Source: Clostridia bacterium (GTDB lineage Bacteria; Bacillota; Clostridia; UBA1381). From it: DNA of 10,042 nucleotides. Numbering within the stretch: position 1 is the stretch's first letter; each line of letters starts with the position of its first letter. The stretch spans positions 1-10,042 of the forward strand of contig RQCD01000208.1 in assembly GCA_008668455.1 (NCBI GenBank). The letters are read 5' to 3'. A program made the translations under genes and the position numbers. Below are positions 1 through 6,369 of this stretch, one piece after another. The notes under the pieces were generated by a model, which was given only the letters and a program-made list of their open reading frames with translations, was not told the DNA's origin and did no database searches.

Positions 1-662
1 GGCAGATAATGCTGGTCGTCCGTTCCGTCGTTATTGTGTACATGCGTAATCTTGAGCCGCTTCCCCACTGTTTGGAGCGCTTTTTTCTGATCGTTTCCCA
101 TCAGGTTTGCATGTCCGAAATCCCAGCAGATTCCGACATTCGGAGAGGAAAAATGATCATGGAGAACACAGAGATCCTCATAATCCGAGGAAAAAAAGCG
201 CATCTTTCCAAGCCCCGGAAAAATCGGCAGGTTTTCAAGCGCAATTCCTGCATGAACCCTTTGCGCCTCCTCCACCATCGGCTCTAATGCCGCAATTGCA
301 TATTCCATTGAGCGACGCGGACTGAAATTATCCGAAACGGCAGAGCGCGGATGATAGGCAACCCAAAACGCACCCAGTTCTGCGGTTGCCTTTAAGCAGC
401 GCAGCATTGCCCGATCCATTTCCTCATCAATAATCTCCGCAGAAATCCGCAGATCATAATATGGAAAATGTGTCTGCACACATTCCAGCTGATATTTTGA
501 AAGCAGCTTTGAAACTCTTAAAATCTCTTTTTCCCAATCTGCATGATGAAAGCATTTGCTTGATCCGAACCCTACAGAGACATAGTGAAAGCCAGCCGCA
601 GCGGCGCTCTTTAACGCATATTCCAGGTTTTCATCATGTTGAAGCTGTACTGCATGTTTCAT
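1..662 (-). CDS. Sugar phosphate isomerase/epimerase-like TIM-barrel protein (3' end outside window)
   Basis: Reading the minus strand from the ATG at 660-662 gives about 220 codons without a stop up to the window edge, so the C-terminus is missing. The protein has the look of the xylose-isomerase-like TIM barrel family (AP endonuclease family 2 fold): an ALENLP segment (Glu143), a GICWDFGHANL segment (Asp181, His184) and ITHVHNNDGTDD (His207/His209), which are the usual divalent-metal and substrate positions. Members isomerise or epimerise sugars or sugar phosphates in the cytoplasm; the substrate cannot be told. The AGAGGAG ribosome site (about 672-678) lies inside the last codons of the alpha-galactosidase gene and only 3 nt separate its stop from this ATG, so the two are almost certainly co-transcribed and probably translationally coupled. 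This suggests a role in handling sugar released by that enzyme, which is inference. Confidence 0.85.
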   Translation of the reverse strand, partial: MKHAVQLQHDENLEYALKSAAAAGFHYVSVGFGSSKCFHHADWEKEILRVSKLLSKYQLECVQTHFPYYDLRISAEIIDEEMDRAMLRCLKATAELGAFWVAYHPRSAVSDNFSPRRSMEYAIAALEPMVEEAQRVHAGIALENLPIFPGLGKMRFFSSDYEDLCVLHDHFSSPNVGICWDFGHANLMGNDQKKALQTVGKRLKITHVHNNDGTDDQHYL

Positions 663-665
663 TTT

Positions 666-2537
666 CTATATCTCCTCTAACAAGATTTCTGCACACCTAA
701 CCTCATGAGAAAGCGGCAGCGTTACACCCTCCTCCGAAAGCTCTGCGCTGGAAATCTTAAAATCGTCTGCACGATACTGCTTTTGCTTTGAAAGCTTCGG
801 GTAAACCGTCAGCTCCTGCTGATGGCAATTCGTTTCAAATACCTGGAGCAAAATTTTGGTTTCCTCCGGATCGGTGTATTGCAAAACGGTCAGCGAGTCA
901 TTTGCCGTCAAAATCCGGCAGGTGCAGTTTTGATAAAACGGACGCAGACATTTGAACCGGTCAATGATTTTCCTTAACTGCTCCTGTTCCTCCTCGGAAA
1001 GCGTTGCCAGATTACAGGTCATACCCAATGGTCCTCCGGAAAGGAAGCCCTGCATATATGCCATATCTATGCTCTCAACAATTTTCCAGGTCGGTCCGCA
1101 AACAGTCAGAAGCCGGCGGTCACTTTCTGCATATACCCGGACAAAATTACTGATTCCATTCACTGCACCCCAGCGTTCCAATCGATTCGGCGGCAGCCGC
1201 AGCATGGTTTCCCGGTAAATCTTCATGCCGTAATAGGGATTCTGGTTATCACTAAACCAGGTACTGTCCATTGTTCTGCAATGCTCTAAATCCATCCGGA
1301 AACCGCCGGACGCACAGTTTTCTAAATAAATCTCCGGATATGCCCTGCGGATTTCCTTCAAAAATTCTCTGTGTCCCTCATGATAACGGTAAAATGCCGA
1401 GCCGCGTTTGTCATAAGGACAATTGGCGTTAAAATCAAACTTGATAAAGGAAACGTCATACTTCTTTACCAAGCCAAGGACAATCTCTAAAATATAGGCT
1501 CTTGCCTCCGGGTTTGCATAGTCCACAAAATAATCGTTCTGATGTTTGAAATAATAATCCGGATGCGCTAAAACTCCCTCCGTTCCGCCCAGTGCACGTT
1601 CTGCCTCAATCCAAAGTCCAAACCGCATGCCAAGACTCCGGACAAGATCGGCAAATTCACGAAGTCTGCCGCAGAATGCGCCGGTCTGATTCTCTTTCCA
1701 TTCTCCGATCGCGTCCGACCATGCCTTGCCGTCTCCAAACCATCCTGCATCCACCACAAAATACTCAAAACCGAGCCGTGCGGCAATTTTTGCCTGATTT
1801 GCGAACAAGTCAAAGCTGACATCATCAAAGTTCAGAAACCAGCTGTTGTAAATTACCGGCAGCTGTTTTTTCGGATAAGTCGCATTCCAATACTGATGCA
1901 GCTTAGTGCATCCCATATCTGTTTTTGAGGCGAATTCAAAGAAAATGATTTCCGGAAGTGTGATCGTTTCGCCCGGTGCAACCAAAAGTGCAAGACGCTC
2001 GTCCAAAATGCCTGCCTCCACGACAGCCACATGATCGGTCATCGTGGACGCTGCCTTTTTCGCACTCATTTTCCAGGACGCGTTGGCAAGCAGATGGAAT
2101 GCCACACCGCGCCCGGTGTTTTCATCCCATAAGCCCAGCATCGGCGTTCCCTCCTGTGCCGTCCGTACCCCTGCATTTTCCACCGAAACAGAGGTTTTTA
2201 GAGTTTGCCACGCACCCTGACTTTCGTTACACCAATTGGAAAACTGCGTGTACACCTGCGCATTATCCGTCACAAAGGAAAACCGTGCATAATACCGGTT
2301 TAATTCGATCGGCTCGTTGGAAAGGTTTGTGAAGAAATCCCGGCGCACATACACGCCGTTTTGCTTTTCAAGCTGCATTTCTGCGCGGAAATCAGAGGTT
2401 TCTGCAATCACAGAATTCCCCTCTTTCCGGATAGCTTCCCCCTCGCTTCCGTCAATGATGCCTTTGCTGCAAATCAAATCGAAGCAGCCTGCCCGATGAC
2501 AAAAGCCGGCTGATTCAAATAATTTCTCAATTTTCAT
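666..2537 (-). CDS. Alpha-galactosidase, glycoside hydrolase family 36-like
   Basis: A 623-residue cytoplasmic protein (no signal peptide) of clan GH-D type. An N-terminal beta-sandwich (about 1-210) is followed by a TIM barrel with the family signatures: VVDAGWFGDG (Asp263), GLWIEAE (Glu311), FIKFDFN with the expected nucleophile Asp368, ENCASGGFRMD (406-416) and TWFSDN with the expected acid/base Asp430. A short C-terminal beta domain follows from about 545. GH36 enzymes remove terminal alpha-1,6-galactose from raffinose-type oligosaccharides, galactomannan or galactolipid by a retaining mechanism. At 623 residues it is about 100 shorter than the common 720-730-residue forms, and the missing length appears to be in the N-terminal domain. 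The start is supported by GGAGGGAG at 2545-2552, 7 nt before the ATG. It is first in an operon with the isomerase-like gene and divergent from a PocR/AraC regulator. A neighbouring specificity such as alpha-N-acetylgalactosaminidase cannot be excluded. Confidence 0.9.
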   Translation of the reverse strand: MKIEKLFESAGFCHRAGCFDLICSKGIIDGSEGEAIRKEGNSVIAETSDFRAEMQLEKQNGVYVRRDFFTNLSNEPIELNRYYARFSFVTDNAQVYTQFSNWCNESQGAWQTLKTSVSVENAGVRTAQEGTPMLGLWDENTGRGVAFHLLANASWKMSAKKAASTMTDHVAVVEAGILDERLALLVAPGETITLPEIIFFEFASKTDMGCTKLHQYWNATYPKKQLPVIYNSWFLNFDDVSFDLFANQAKIAARLGFEYFVVDAGWFGDGKAWSDAIGEWKENQTGAFCGRLREFADLVRSLGMRFGLWIEAERALGGTEGVLAHPDYYFKHQNDYFVDYANPEARAYILEIVLGLVKKYDVSFIKFDFNANCPYDKRGSAFYRYHEGHREFLKEIRRAYPEIYLENCASGGFRMDLEHCRTMDSTWFSDNQNPYYGMKIYRETMLRLPPNRLERWGAVNGISNFVRVYAESDRRLLTVCGPTWKIVESIDMAYMQGFLSGGPLGMTCNLATLSEEEQEQLRKIIDRFKCLRPFYQNCTCRILTANDSLTVLQYTDPEETKILLQVFETNCHQQELTVYPKLSKQKQYRADDFKISSAELSEEGVTLPLSHEVRCAEILLEEI

Positions 2538-2544
2538 AGTCCTG

Positions 2545-2552
2545 CTCCCTCC
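2545..2552 (-). promoter_or_regulatory. Ribosome binding site of the alpha-galactosidase gene
   Basis: Read on the minus strand this is GGAGGGAG, placed 7 nt before the ATG at 2535-2537. It is a near-ideal Shine-Dalgarno and fixes the start codon. Confidence 0.8.
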
Positions 2553-2569
2553 GCATAGATTTTACATTC

Positions 2570-2598
2570 ATTATAACGAAATTTTTCAAAAAAGAAAA
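2570..2598 (-). promoter_or_regulatory. Promoter of the alpha-galactosidase operon, good -10 and poor -35
   Basis: On the minus strand there is a perfect TATAAT at 2570-2575. At a 17-nt spacing the -35 position (2593-2598) reads TTTTCT, which is a poor match to TTGACA. A consensus -10 with no real -35 is typical of promoters that need an activator, here plausibly the divergent AraC-type regulator. Predicted transcription start is near 2563, giving a 5' leader of about 25 nt. Confidence 0.6.
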
Positions 2599-2602
2599 GG
2601 CT

Positions 2603-2618
2603 TTTTTGTACGCAAAAA
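2603..2618. promoter_or_regulatory. Small palindrome upstream of the alpha-galactosidase -35
   Basis: TTTTTG and CAAAAA form 6-bp arms around TACG. It sits just upstream of the -35 position of the minus-strand promoter and touches the left arm of the larger inverted repeat. It is outside both predicted transcripts, so a DNA-binding role is the natural reading, but no protein can be assigned. Confidence 0.4.
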
Positions 2619-2658
2619 CTGCACTTTTGTCCTTTTTCATTGACAAATGTGCAGTTTT
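2615..2658. promoter_or_regulatory. 17-nt inverted repeat, probable operator between divergent genes
   Basis: The left arm AAAACTGCACTTTTGTC (2615-2631) and the right arm GACAAATGTGCAGTTTT (2642-2658) are reverse complements with one mismatch, separated by 10 nt. The right arm overlaps the -35 box and spacer of the regulator's own promoter. The left arm lies about 17 bp upstream of the -35 position of the alpha-galactosidase promoter. Both predicted start sites (near 2563 and 2675) exclude the repeat, so it is not an RNA hairpin. The arrangement fits two half-sites for an AraC dimer that represses its own gene and activates the operon; the ligand and protein are inferred. Confidence 0.65.
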
Positions 2659-2668
2659 CTGATACAGT
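2640..2668 (+). promoter_or_regulatory. Promoter of the PocR/AraC regulator gene
   Basis: A perfect TTGACA (2640-2645) is followed after 17 nt by TACAGT (2663-2668), preceded by TGA so that it forms an extended -10. The start site would be near 2675, about 16 nt before the ATG at 2691. The promoter overlaps the right arm of the inverted repeat, so protein bound there should block it. Confidence 0.7.
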
Positions 2669-2690
2669 ATTCTTATGGGAGGGAGTACAC

Positions 2691-3518
2691 ATGGATCTTT
2701 GTTTCTATGAGCAGCAGCTGCACAATATGCTGAACGATTTTTATGTGCTGACCGGAATTTCCACCAGTATTTACAATCTGGAGCAGGAGGTCACCTATTG
2801 CACTGCCGATTTTCCGCAGTACTGTCAAACGGTGCGGCAGTTTCAGCAATGCTTTAAGCTGGATGAAAACGCATGCCGGGAGGCTGCAAGATGCGGTCAT
2901 GCCGTTTCCTACTGCTGCCCTGCAGGTCTTTGCGAGACGGTTCTTCCGATCTTTTTCGGACCTGTACTGGCAGGGTATTTTGTGTTTGGGCAATGCGTAG
3001 ATCGCGAGGAAATTTATGCCGACCGGAGAATGATGGAGAAATTTTGCAGAAAGCATCATTTAGATGTTCAGGAGATGTCCGAAAAACGTGCGCAGCTCCC
3101 GGTGTTAGATTTGCAAAAACGAAACGCTATGATCCGCTTTGCAGACATTATGATCCAGACGATGCTGGAGCATAACATGATTCTGCCGCGCGAGGATGAC
3201 CGCCGCGCCGCCGTGATCCGTTATCTGGACGAGAATTATCAGAAACAGCTGACCGTTCAGGAGCTATGCCGCGTCTTTTTCATTTCACGCTCTGATCTGT
3301 ATAAGCTTTTTTCGCATTCCGGACTGACGCCGCATGAATATCTCGGAAAGCTGCGCATGGAAAAGGCGAAGCAGCTTTTAGAAACCACTTCGCTTTCCTT
3401 AACTGAAATTGCCGAACGGGTCGGGATCGGCAATTATAATTATTTCATCCGGGCATTCCGCAGAACCTACCAGACCTCTCCCGGAAAATACCGCCGCAGC
3501 TGCTCGCCCTCCTCTTAG
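2691..3518 (+). CDS. AraC-family transcriptional regulator with PocR-like sensor domain
   Basis: A 275-residue cytoplasmic regulator. Residues about 1-155 look like a PocR ligand-sensing domain: a cysteine-rich centre (Cys54, 62, 68, 75, 76, 81 with His70), then ETVLPIFFGPVLAGYFVFGQ. Residues about 171-270 are an AraC double helix-turn-helix: LTVQELCRVFFISRSDLYKLF, then LTEIAERVGIGNYNYFIRAFRRTY, and the usual SPGKYR ending. The start is set at 2691 because GGGAGGGAG (2678-2686) precedes it. An upstream TTG at 2640 extends the frame but lies in the promoter -35 box, so it is not a start. The gene is divergent from the alpha-galactosidase operon and both probably answer to the inverted repeat between them. 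PocR domains often sense small diols or sugars; the ligand here is unknown. The cysteine cluster could also bind metal or sense redox state. Confidence 0.88.
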   Translation: MDLCFYEQQLHNMLNDFYVLTGISTSIYNLEQEVTYCTADFPQYCQTVRQFQQCFKLDENACREAARCGHAVSYCCPAGLCETVLPIFFGPVLAGYFVFGQCVDREEIYADRRMMEKFCRKHHLDVQEMSEKRAQLPVLDLQKRNAMIRFADIMIQTMLEHNMILPREDDRRAAVIRYLDENYQKQLTVQELCRVFFISRSDLYKLFSHSGLTPHEYLGKLRMEKAKQLLETTSLSLTEIAERVGIGNYNYFIRAFRRTYQTSPGKYRRSCSPSS

Positions 3519-3532
3519 GGCAGCAGACTGTA

Positions 3533-3557
3533 CTCCCGCTTTCTGTGCGGGGGTTTC
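3533..3557 (+). terminator. Weak rho-independent terminator after the PocR/AraC gene
   Basis: A 7-bp stem (3533-3539 with 3547-3553, containing one G-T pair) and a 7-nt loop are followed by only TTTC. It sits 14 nt after the regulator's stop and overlaps the stop of the convergent serine hydrolase. On the minus strand there is no T-run, so it would serve only the plus strand. Confidence 0.5.
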
Positions 3558-4749
3558 ATCGCATACAGGAGTATACCACATTTCGCAGTCTCGGCTGATA
3601 ATAATCCTCCTGAGGATTTAACATATGGTGAGAGTAGAAATAAGCAAGTCCTGTGTCCGGATCTGCTAAAAGGGTTGCGCCAGCAGCGCCGCCCCAGCCA
3701 AATTCACCGGACGCTCCGTTAAAGCCGCTCAAGGCACGGTCCTGCAAGGTTCGCACACCCAGCCCATAGCCATAGCCCTTCAGCTGCGACCAGTTAAATT
3801 GCTTTTTCTGTTCCTCATTCAGCTGATTTGTGCGCAAAAGCTCAATCGTGCCGGGAGAGAGAATTCGTTCTCCGTTTGGTGCGATTCCGCCGTTTGCAAG
3901 AGCGCTTGCAAAGATTGCATAGTCCGGCACGGACACCACAATGCCAGCGCCGCCGCTGTCATATTCCGGTCCTAAAACATGCTCTGCCTCTTTATGAATA
4001 TGTTTCAAATGCCCGTTTGTACCGGAAGACTGAATCTGCTGCTCCACAAAGCTGCGGTCATCTGCATTCACAAACTGGTATTGCTCTGCCATTCTGCTCC
4101 GGATTCCGTCATCCCGATGATAGTAAATATCCTGCACGCCAATCGGCTCAAAGATATGATGCTTCACATAATCGGAAAAGCGTTCGCCTGAAATCACCTC
4201 CACCACCGCAGCAAGCACATCATGACAAAGACTGTAATTCCATTTTTCACCCGGTTCAAACAAAAGCGGCTCCTTAGCAATCCCCTTGGCAACCTCAACA
4301 GTCGGCATTCTTCCGTTTGTTTTTTTTCGCACATCCTCGATTCCAAAGCAGTCTAAATTGTAGCTTAATCCAGCTGTCATGGTGAACAGATGGCGCATCG
4401 TGATCGGAGAATCTGCTTCCTTTAACCTGCCTTTTCCAAGCTGCACCGGAATCCTCCGGTATTCCGGAATAAACTCTGAAACCGGATCGTCTAATAGAAA
4501 AAATCCCTTTTCATACAGCTGCAAAGCCGCCGTTACCGTGGCAACCTTCGAGCAGGAGTAAATATTGAAAAGCTCGTCTCCCTGCATCTGACGCCGGTTT
4601 TCCAGATCCGCGAAGCCGGAGCTGTAGGAAAAAACCCTTTCATTTTTGTAATAGACCGCAATACTGTTGCCCGGAATGATCCAGGAGGTCAGCCGATCCA
4701 TAAAATCCTTTAAATTTGTAAAGTCTCTGATAGAAATCACGCCTTTCAT
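3556..4749 (-). CDS. Serine hydrolase of the beta-lactamase/esterase class (PF00144-like)
   Basis: A 397-residue protein with no signal peptide and therefore probably cytoplasmic. The penicillin-binding-like motifs are present: SCSK (Ser65 nucleophile, Lys68), the LFTMTAGL strand typical of the family (121-128), WNYS (Tyr172) as the second motif, and FGWGGAAG (about 350-357) in place of KTG/HTG. These proteins include esterases, D-aminopeptidases and class C-like enzymes; few are true beta-lactamases and the substrate is not predictable. Its place between glycosidase genes would fit an esterase removing acyl groups from sugars, which is speculation. It is convergent to the regulator and has its own promoter. 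The predicted start of transcription lies only about 10 nt before this ATG and no ribosome site is seen there. An internal ATG (4699-4701, residue 17) is preceded by AAAGGA and would give a 381-residue protein that keeps every motif. Confidence 0.85.
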   Translation of the reverse strand: MKGVISIRDFTNLKDFMDRLTSWIIPGNSIAVYYKNERVFSYSSGFADLENRRQMQGDELFNIYSCSKVATVTAALQLYEKGFFLLDDPVSEFIPEYRRIPVQLGKGRLKEADSPITMRHLFTMTAGLSYNLDCFGIEDVRKKTNGRMPTVEVAKGIAKEPLLFEPGEKWNYSLCHDVLAAVVEVISGERFSDYVKHHIFEPIGVQDIYYHRDDGIRSRMAEQYQFVNADDRSFVEQQIQSSGTNGHLKHIHKEAEHVLGPEYDSGGAGIVVSVPDYAIFASALANGGIAPNGERILSPGTIELLRTNQLNEEQKKQFNWSQLKGYGYGLGVRTLQDRALSGFNGASGEFGWGGAAGATLLADPDTGLAYFYSHHMLNPQEDYYQPRLRNVVYSCMR

Positions 4750-4765
4750 TGATTGTTCTTAAGCT

Positions 4766-4794
4766 ATTGTATCATATGGCAATATTTTTTTCAA
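4766..4794 (-). promoter_or_regulatory. Strong promoter of the serine hydrolase gene
   Basis: On the minus strand TTGAAA (4789-4794), a 17-nt spacer and TACAAT (4766-4771) preceded by TGA form an extended -10 promoter. Predicted start is near 4759, only about 10 nt before the ATG at 4747-4749. Confidence 0.7.
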
Positions 4795-4844
4795 GTATTT
4801 ATAAGAAGAAATCCAAATTTAACAATTGGTCAGATCTGCAATAA

Positions 4845-5060
4845 AAATGGTGTTTTTCGGATGCTTCTCTCTTTTGGATATGCAATCCTCCGGAGGAATT
4901 TGGAAAAGCGCTCCGGATGGCAAAGAACTATGCCGATACGCACAGCGTCAGCCTCATCACTGTCAATAGCTGGAATGAATGGACGGAAACCAGCTATCTC
5001 CAGCCGGACGATCTGTACGGCTATGGCTATTTGGAAGCAATCAAACGCGTTTTTCTCTAA
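4845..5060 (+). pseudogene. C-terminal remnant of a GH99-like/WbsX-type protein
   Basis: A plus-strand frame open from a stop at 4842-4844 to the TAA at 5058-5060 reads, from 4884, NPPEEFGKALRMAKNYADTH, then SLITVNSWNEWTETSYLQPD and YGYGYLEAIKRVF. This is the characteristic C-terminus of GH99-like/WbsX proteins (usual pattern N-T-P-E-x-F, ITxNAWNEWTEGxYLxPD, YGYGYLEA), which are several hundred residues long. Only about the last 58 residues remain. There is no ribosome site or start of the right kind and no homologous sequence upstream, where the serine hydrolase promoter begins. The match is remembered family knowledge, not a search result. A hairpin with a T-run just downstream may be the old gene's terminator. 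The likely history is deletion of the 5' part of a carbohydrate-active gene. Confidence 0.7.
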
Positions 5061-5100
5061 GGGAAAGAACAAGCGCTCTGCGGTGGGTTCTTTTTCTTTT
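5061..5100 (+). terminator. Terminator-like hairpin after the gene remnant
   Basis: GGGAAAGAAC (5061-5070) pairs with GTTCTTTTTC (5087-5096) using two G-T pairs, with a 16-nt loop that contains a small CGC/GCG stem. The T-rich tail continues to 5100. It starts directly after the stop codon of the remnant, as the terminator of the original gene would. Confidence 0.5.
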
Positions 5101-5132
5101 TCGCCTCCGGTGATAGAGAAAGAACGCCAAAA

Positions 5133-5170
5133 AAAGAACCCCGCGATCTGTGATCTGGGGTTCTTTCTTT
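5133..5170. terminator. Bidirectional rho-independent terminator
   Basis: AAAGAACCCC (5133-5142) and GGGGTTCTTT (5157-5166) form a perfect 10-bp stem, and two GATC copies can pair inside the loop. On the minus strand seven T follow (complement of 5129-5135), making this the terminator of the secreted-protein cluster. On the plus strand TTCTTTCTTTT follows. Confidence 0.8.
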
Positions 5171-5242
5171 TGAAAGCTTTTCACTCTCCCAAGGGAGGGC
5201 ATAAGCTTAGTTGCTTAAATCATCTTAAGCCAGCGGCTCTTA

Positions 5243-5398
5243 TTACCACTCAAATACAACACCGTTTGTTACGGTAGTAGTGGAATCGATTGCCTTAAAT
5301 GCCTCTTCATTATTCACATCGAAGTTTCCGCTTGTTGCCATAATATCTTCCACATCAAAGAATTTGATGTCTACAGATGGTCTCTCATAAATTTTCAT
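5243..5398 (-). CDS. 51-residue small protein of unknown function
   Basis: An ATG at 5396-5398 preceded by AAAGGTGG (5407-5414, 8 nt spacing) opens a 51-codon frame ending in TAA at 5243-5245. The product starts MKIYERPSVDIKFFDVEDIM, continues through an ATSG step, and ends VTNGVVFEW. It is acidic, has no signal peptide or membrane segment and only common residues. The opening pattern K-x-Y-E-x-P, then F-D-x-E-D-I and T-S, resembles short hypothetical proteins that I recall from gut Clostridia and, in looser form, leader parts of peptide precursors; this is recollection, not a search. It follows the 311-residue secreted protein by 18 nt and precedes the cluster terminator, so it is the last gene of that operon. 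No modification enzyme or transporter is seen in the window. Function is not known. Confidence 0.75.
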   Translation of the reverse strand: MKIYERPSVDIKFFDVEDIMATSGNFDVNNEEAFKAIDSTTTVTNGVVFEW

Positions 5399-5416
5399 AT
5401 TCAAATCCACCTTTCT

Positions 5417-6352
5417 TTATTCTGCTGCTGTCCATGTCGCAGATGCTGTAACGCCTTCTGCTGTGCTGTCAGCTACAGTTGCCTTAAATTCTGTGATTGT
5501 TCTCTTGGTCTTCAAGCCTACATAGAACTCTACAGCACCCTCACCGCCAAAGAACTTGGAAACATCATTTCTTGCTGTCTTTGTATTGGTTAAGCCTTCG
5601 CTGTCCTTAAAGTCAGCTGTAAAGCTGTCTGCCTTAGCGCCGTTTTCCTGAGTTAAGCCCAGCTTCCAGATGTAGCCGTTCTCTTTCTTAGCGTCTGTTC
5701 CATCAATGGTAAGACCTAACTTTTTAACTGCCGTTGTCGGGTTCGGATCATTAAATGTAAACGGAGTCATTTCAAAATCATACCAGGGAGCTTTTTCATA
5801 AGAAGCAGCCGTTCCCCATGTTGTGATTTGTATCGTATTAGCACTAAAACTCGGTGTTAATCCAATCGGCGCAACTACAAACGCACCAATAACATCTTCC
5901 ATACTTGCATTGGTTAAAGAAGTACCTTTTGTAGACGGATATGCTGTAGCTTTACCAGTATCTAAATATTCAAATTTGATTCCGTTTGCAAGCTGACCCG
6001 AGAAAGTATCAAATTTAAGTTTTTGATTTTCAGCGTCTAATAATATCAACTGAATATCACCTGTCAGTGAAATCTTCAAACCGGTAATTTTTGTTCCTCT
6101 AGTGGTTTTCTTTAATCCAGAACCTTCTTCGATATAATTGAGATCTCCAAGGTCAGAAATATTAAGAGAAATATAATACAATGCTTTTCCATCGTCCGGA
6201 GTAACTCCTAATTCAACCGCCTCTTCTTGTGTATATGCTGTCACTTTAAAGTTCGCCTTCGGCGCCGGCTCAACTGCACTAACAACAGCAGAAAGTACCG
6301 AGAAAGCCATTACCGAAGAAATTAATAATGACGCTATTTTTTTAAATTTCAT
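5417..6352 (-). CDS. Secreted beta-rich protein of unknown function
   Basis: A 311-residue protein. The first 26 residues form a clear signal peptide (Lys at 2, 4 and 5, a hydrophobic core, then VSA before VEPAP). The mature part is rich in Thr, Gly, Asp and Ala and seems to be two beta domains: about 33-205 (alternating strands such as YYISLNISDLGDL, ITGLKISLTGDIQLILL, IGAFVVAP) and about 210-311 (an Ig-like region ending in VTASATWTAAE). There is no dockerin, LPXTG, SLH or membrane anchor, so it is probably released or held by a partner. The first domain is faintly cohesin-like or carbohydrate-binding-like, but I see no decisive motif. AGGAGG at 6360-6365, 7 nt before the ATG, supports the start. 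It lies 17 nt after the dockerin-like gene and 18 nt before the 51-residue gene, so the three form an operon. Base composition is more A/T-rich than the neighbouring glycosidases. Confidence 0.75.
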   Translation of the reverse strand: MKFKKIASLLISSVMAFSVLSAVVSAVEPAPKANFKVTAYTQEEAVELGVTPDDGKALYYISLNISDLGDLNYIEEGSGLKKTTRGTKITGLKISLTGDIQLILLDAENQKLKFDTFSGQLANGIKFEYLDTGKATAYPSTKGTSLTNASMEDVIGAFVVAPIGLTPSFSANTIQITTWGTAASYEKAPWYDFEMTPFTFNDPNPTTAVKKLGLTIDGTDAKKENGYIWKLGLTQENGAKADSFTADFKDSEGLTNTKTARNDVSKFFGGEGAVEFYVGLKTKRTITEFKATVADSTAEGVTASATWTAAE

Positions 6353-6369
6353 GCTTATTCCTCCTTAAA

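Noticed and set aside
9..700. Plus-strand open frames of 72-92 codons across the left edge
   Set aside because: They lie antisense to the isomerase-like gene, lack ribosome sites and give no recognisable protein.
2640..2690. TTG start 17 codons upstream for the PocR/AraC gene
   Set aside because: It falls on the first base of the -35 box and has no ribosome site; the ATG at 2691 has an excellent one.
4753..5277. A 174-codon plus-strand frame over the gene remnant
   Set aside because: It is in another frame than the GH99-like signature, crosses a terminator and has no recognisable domain.
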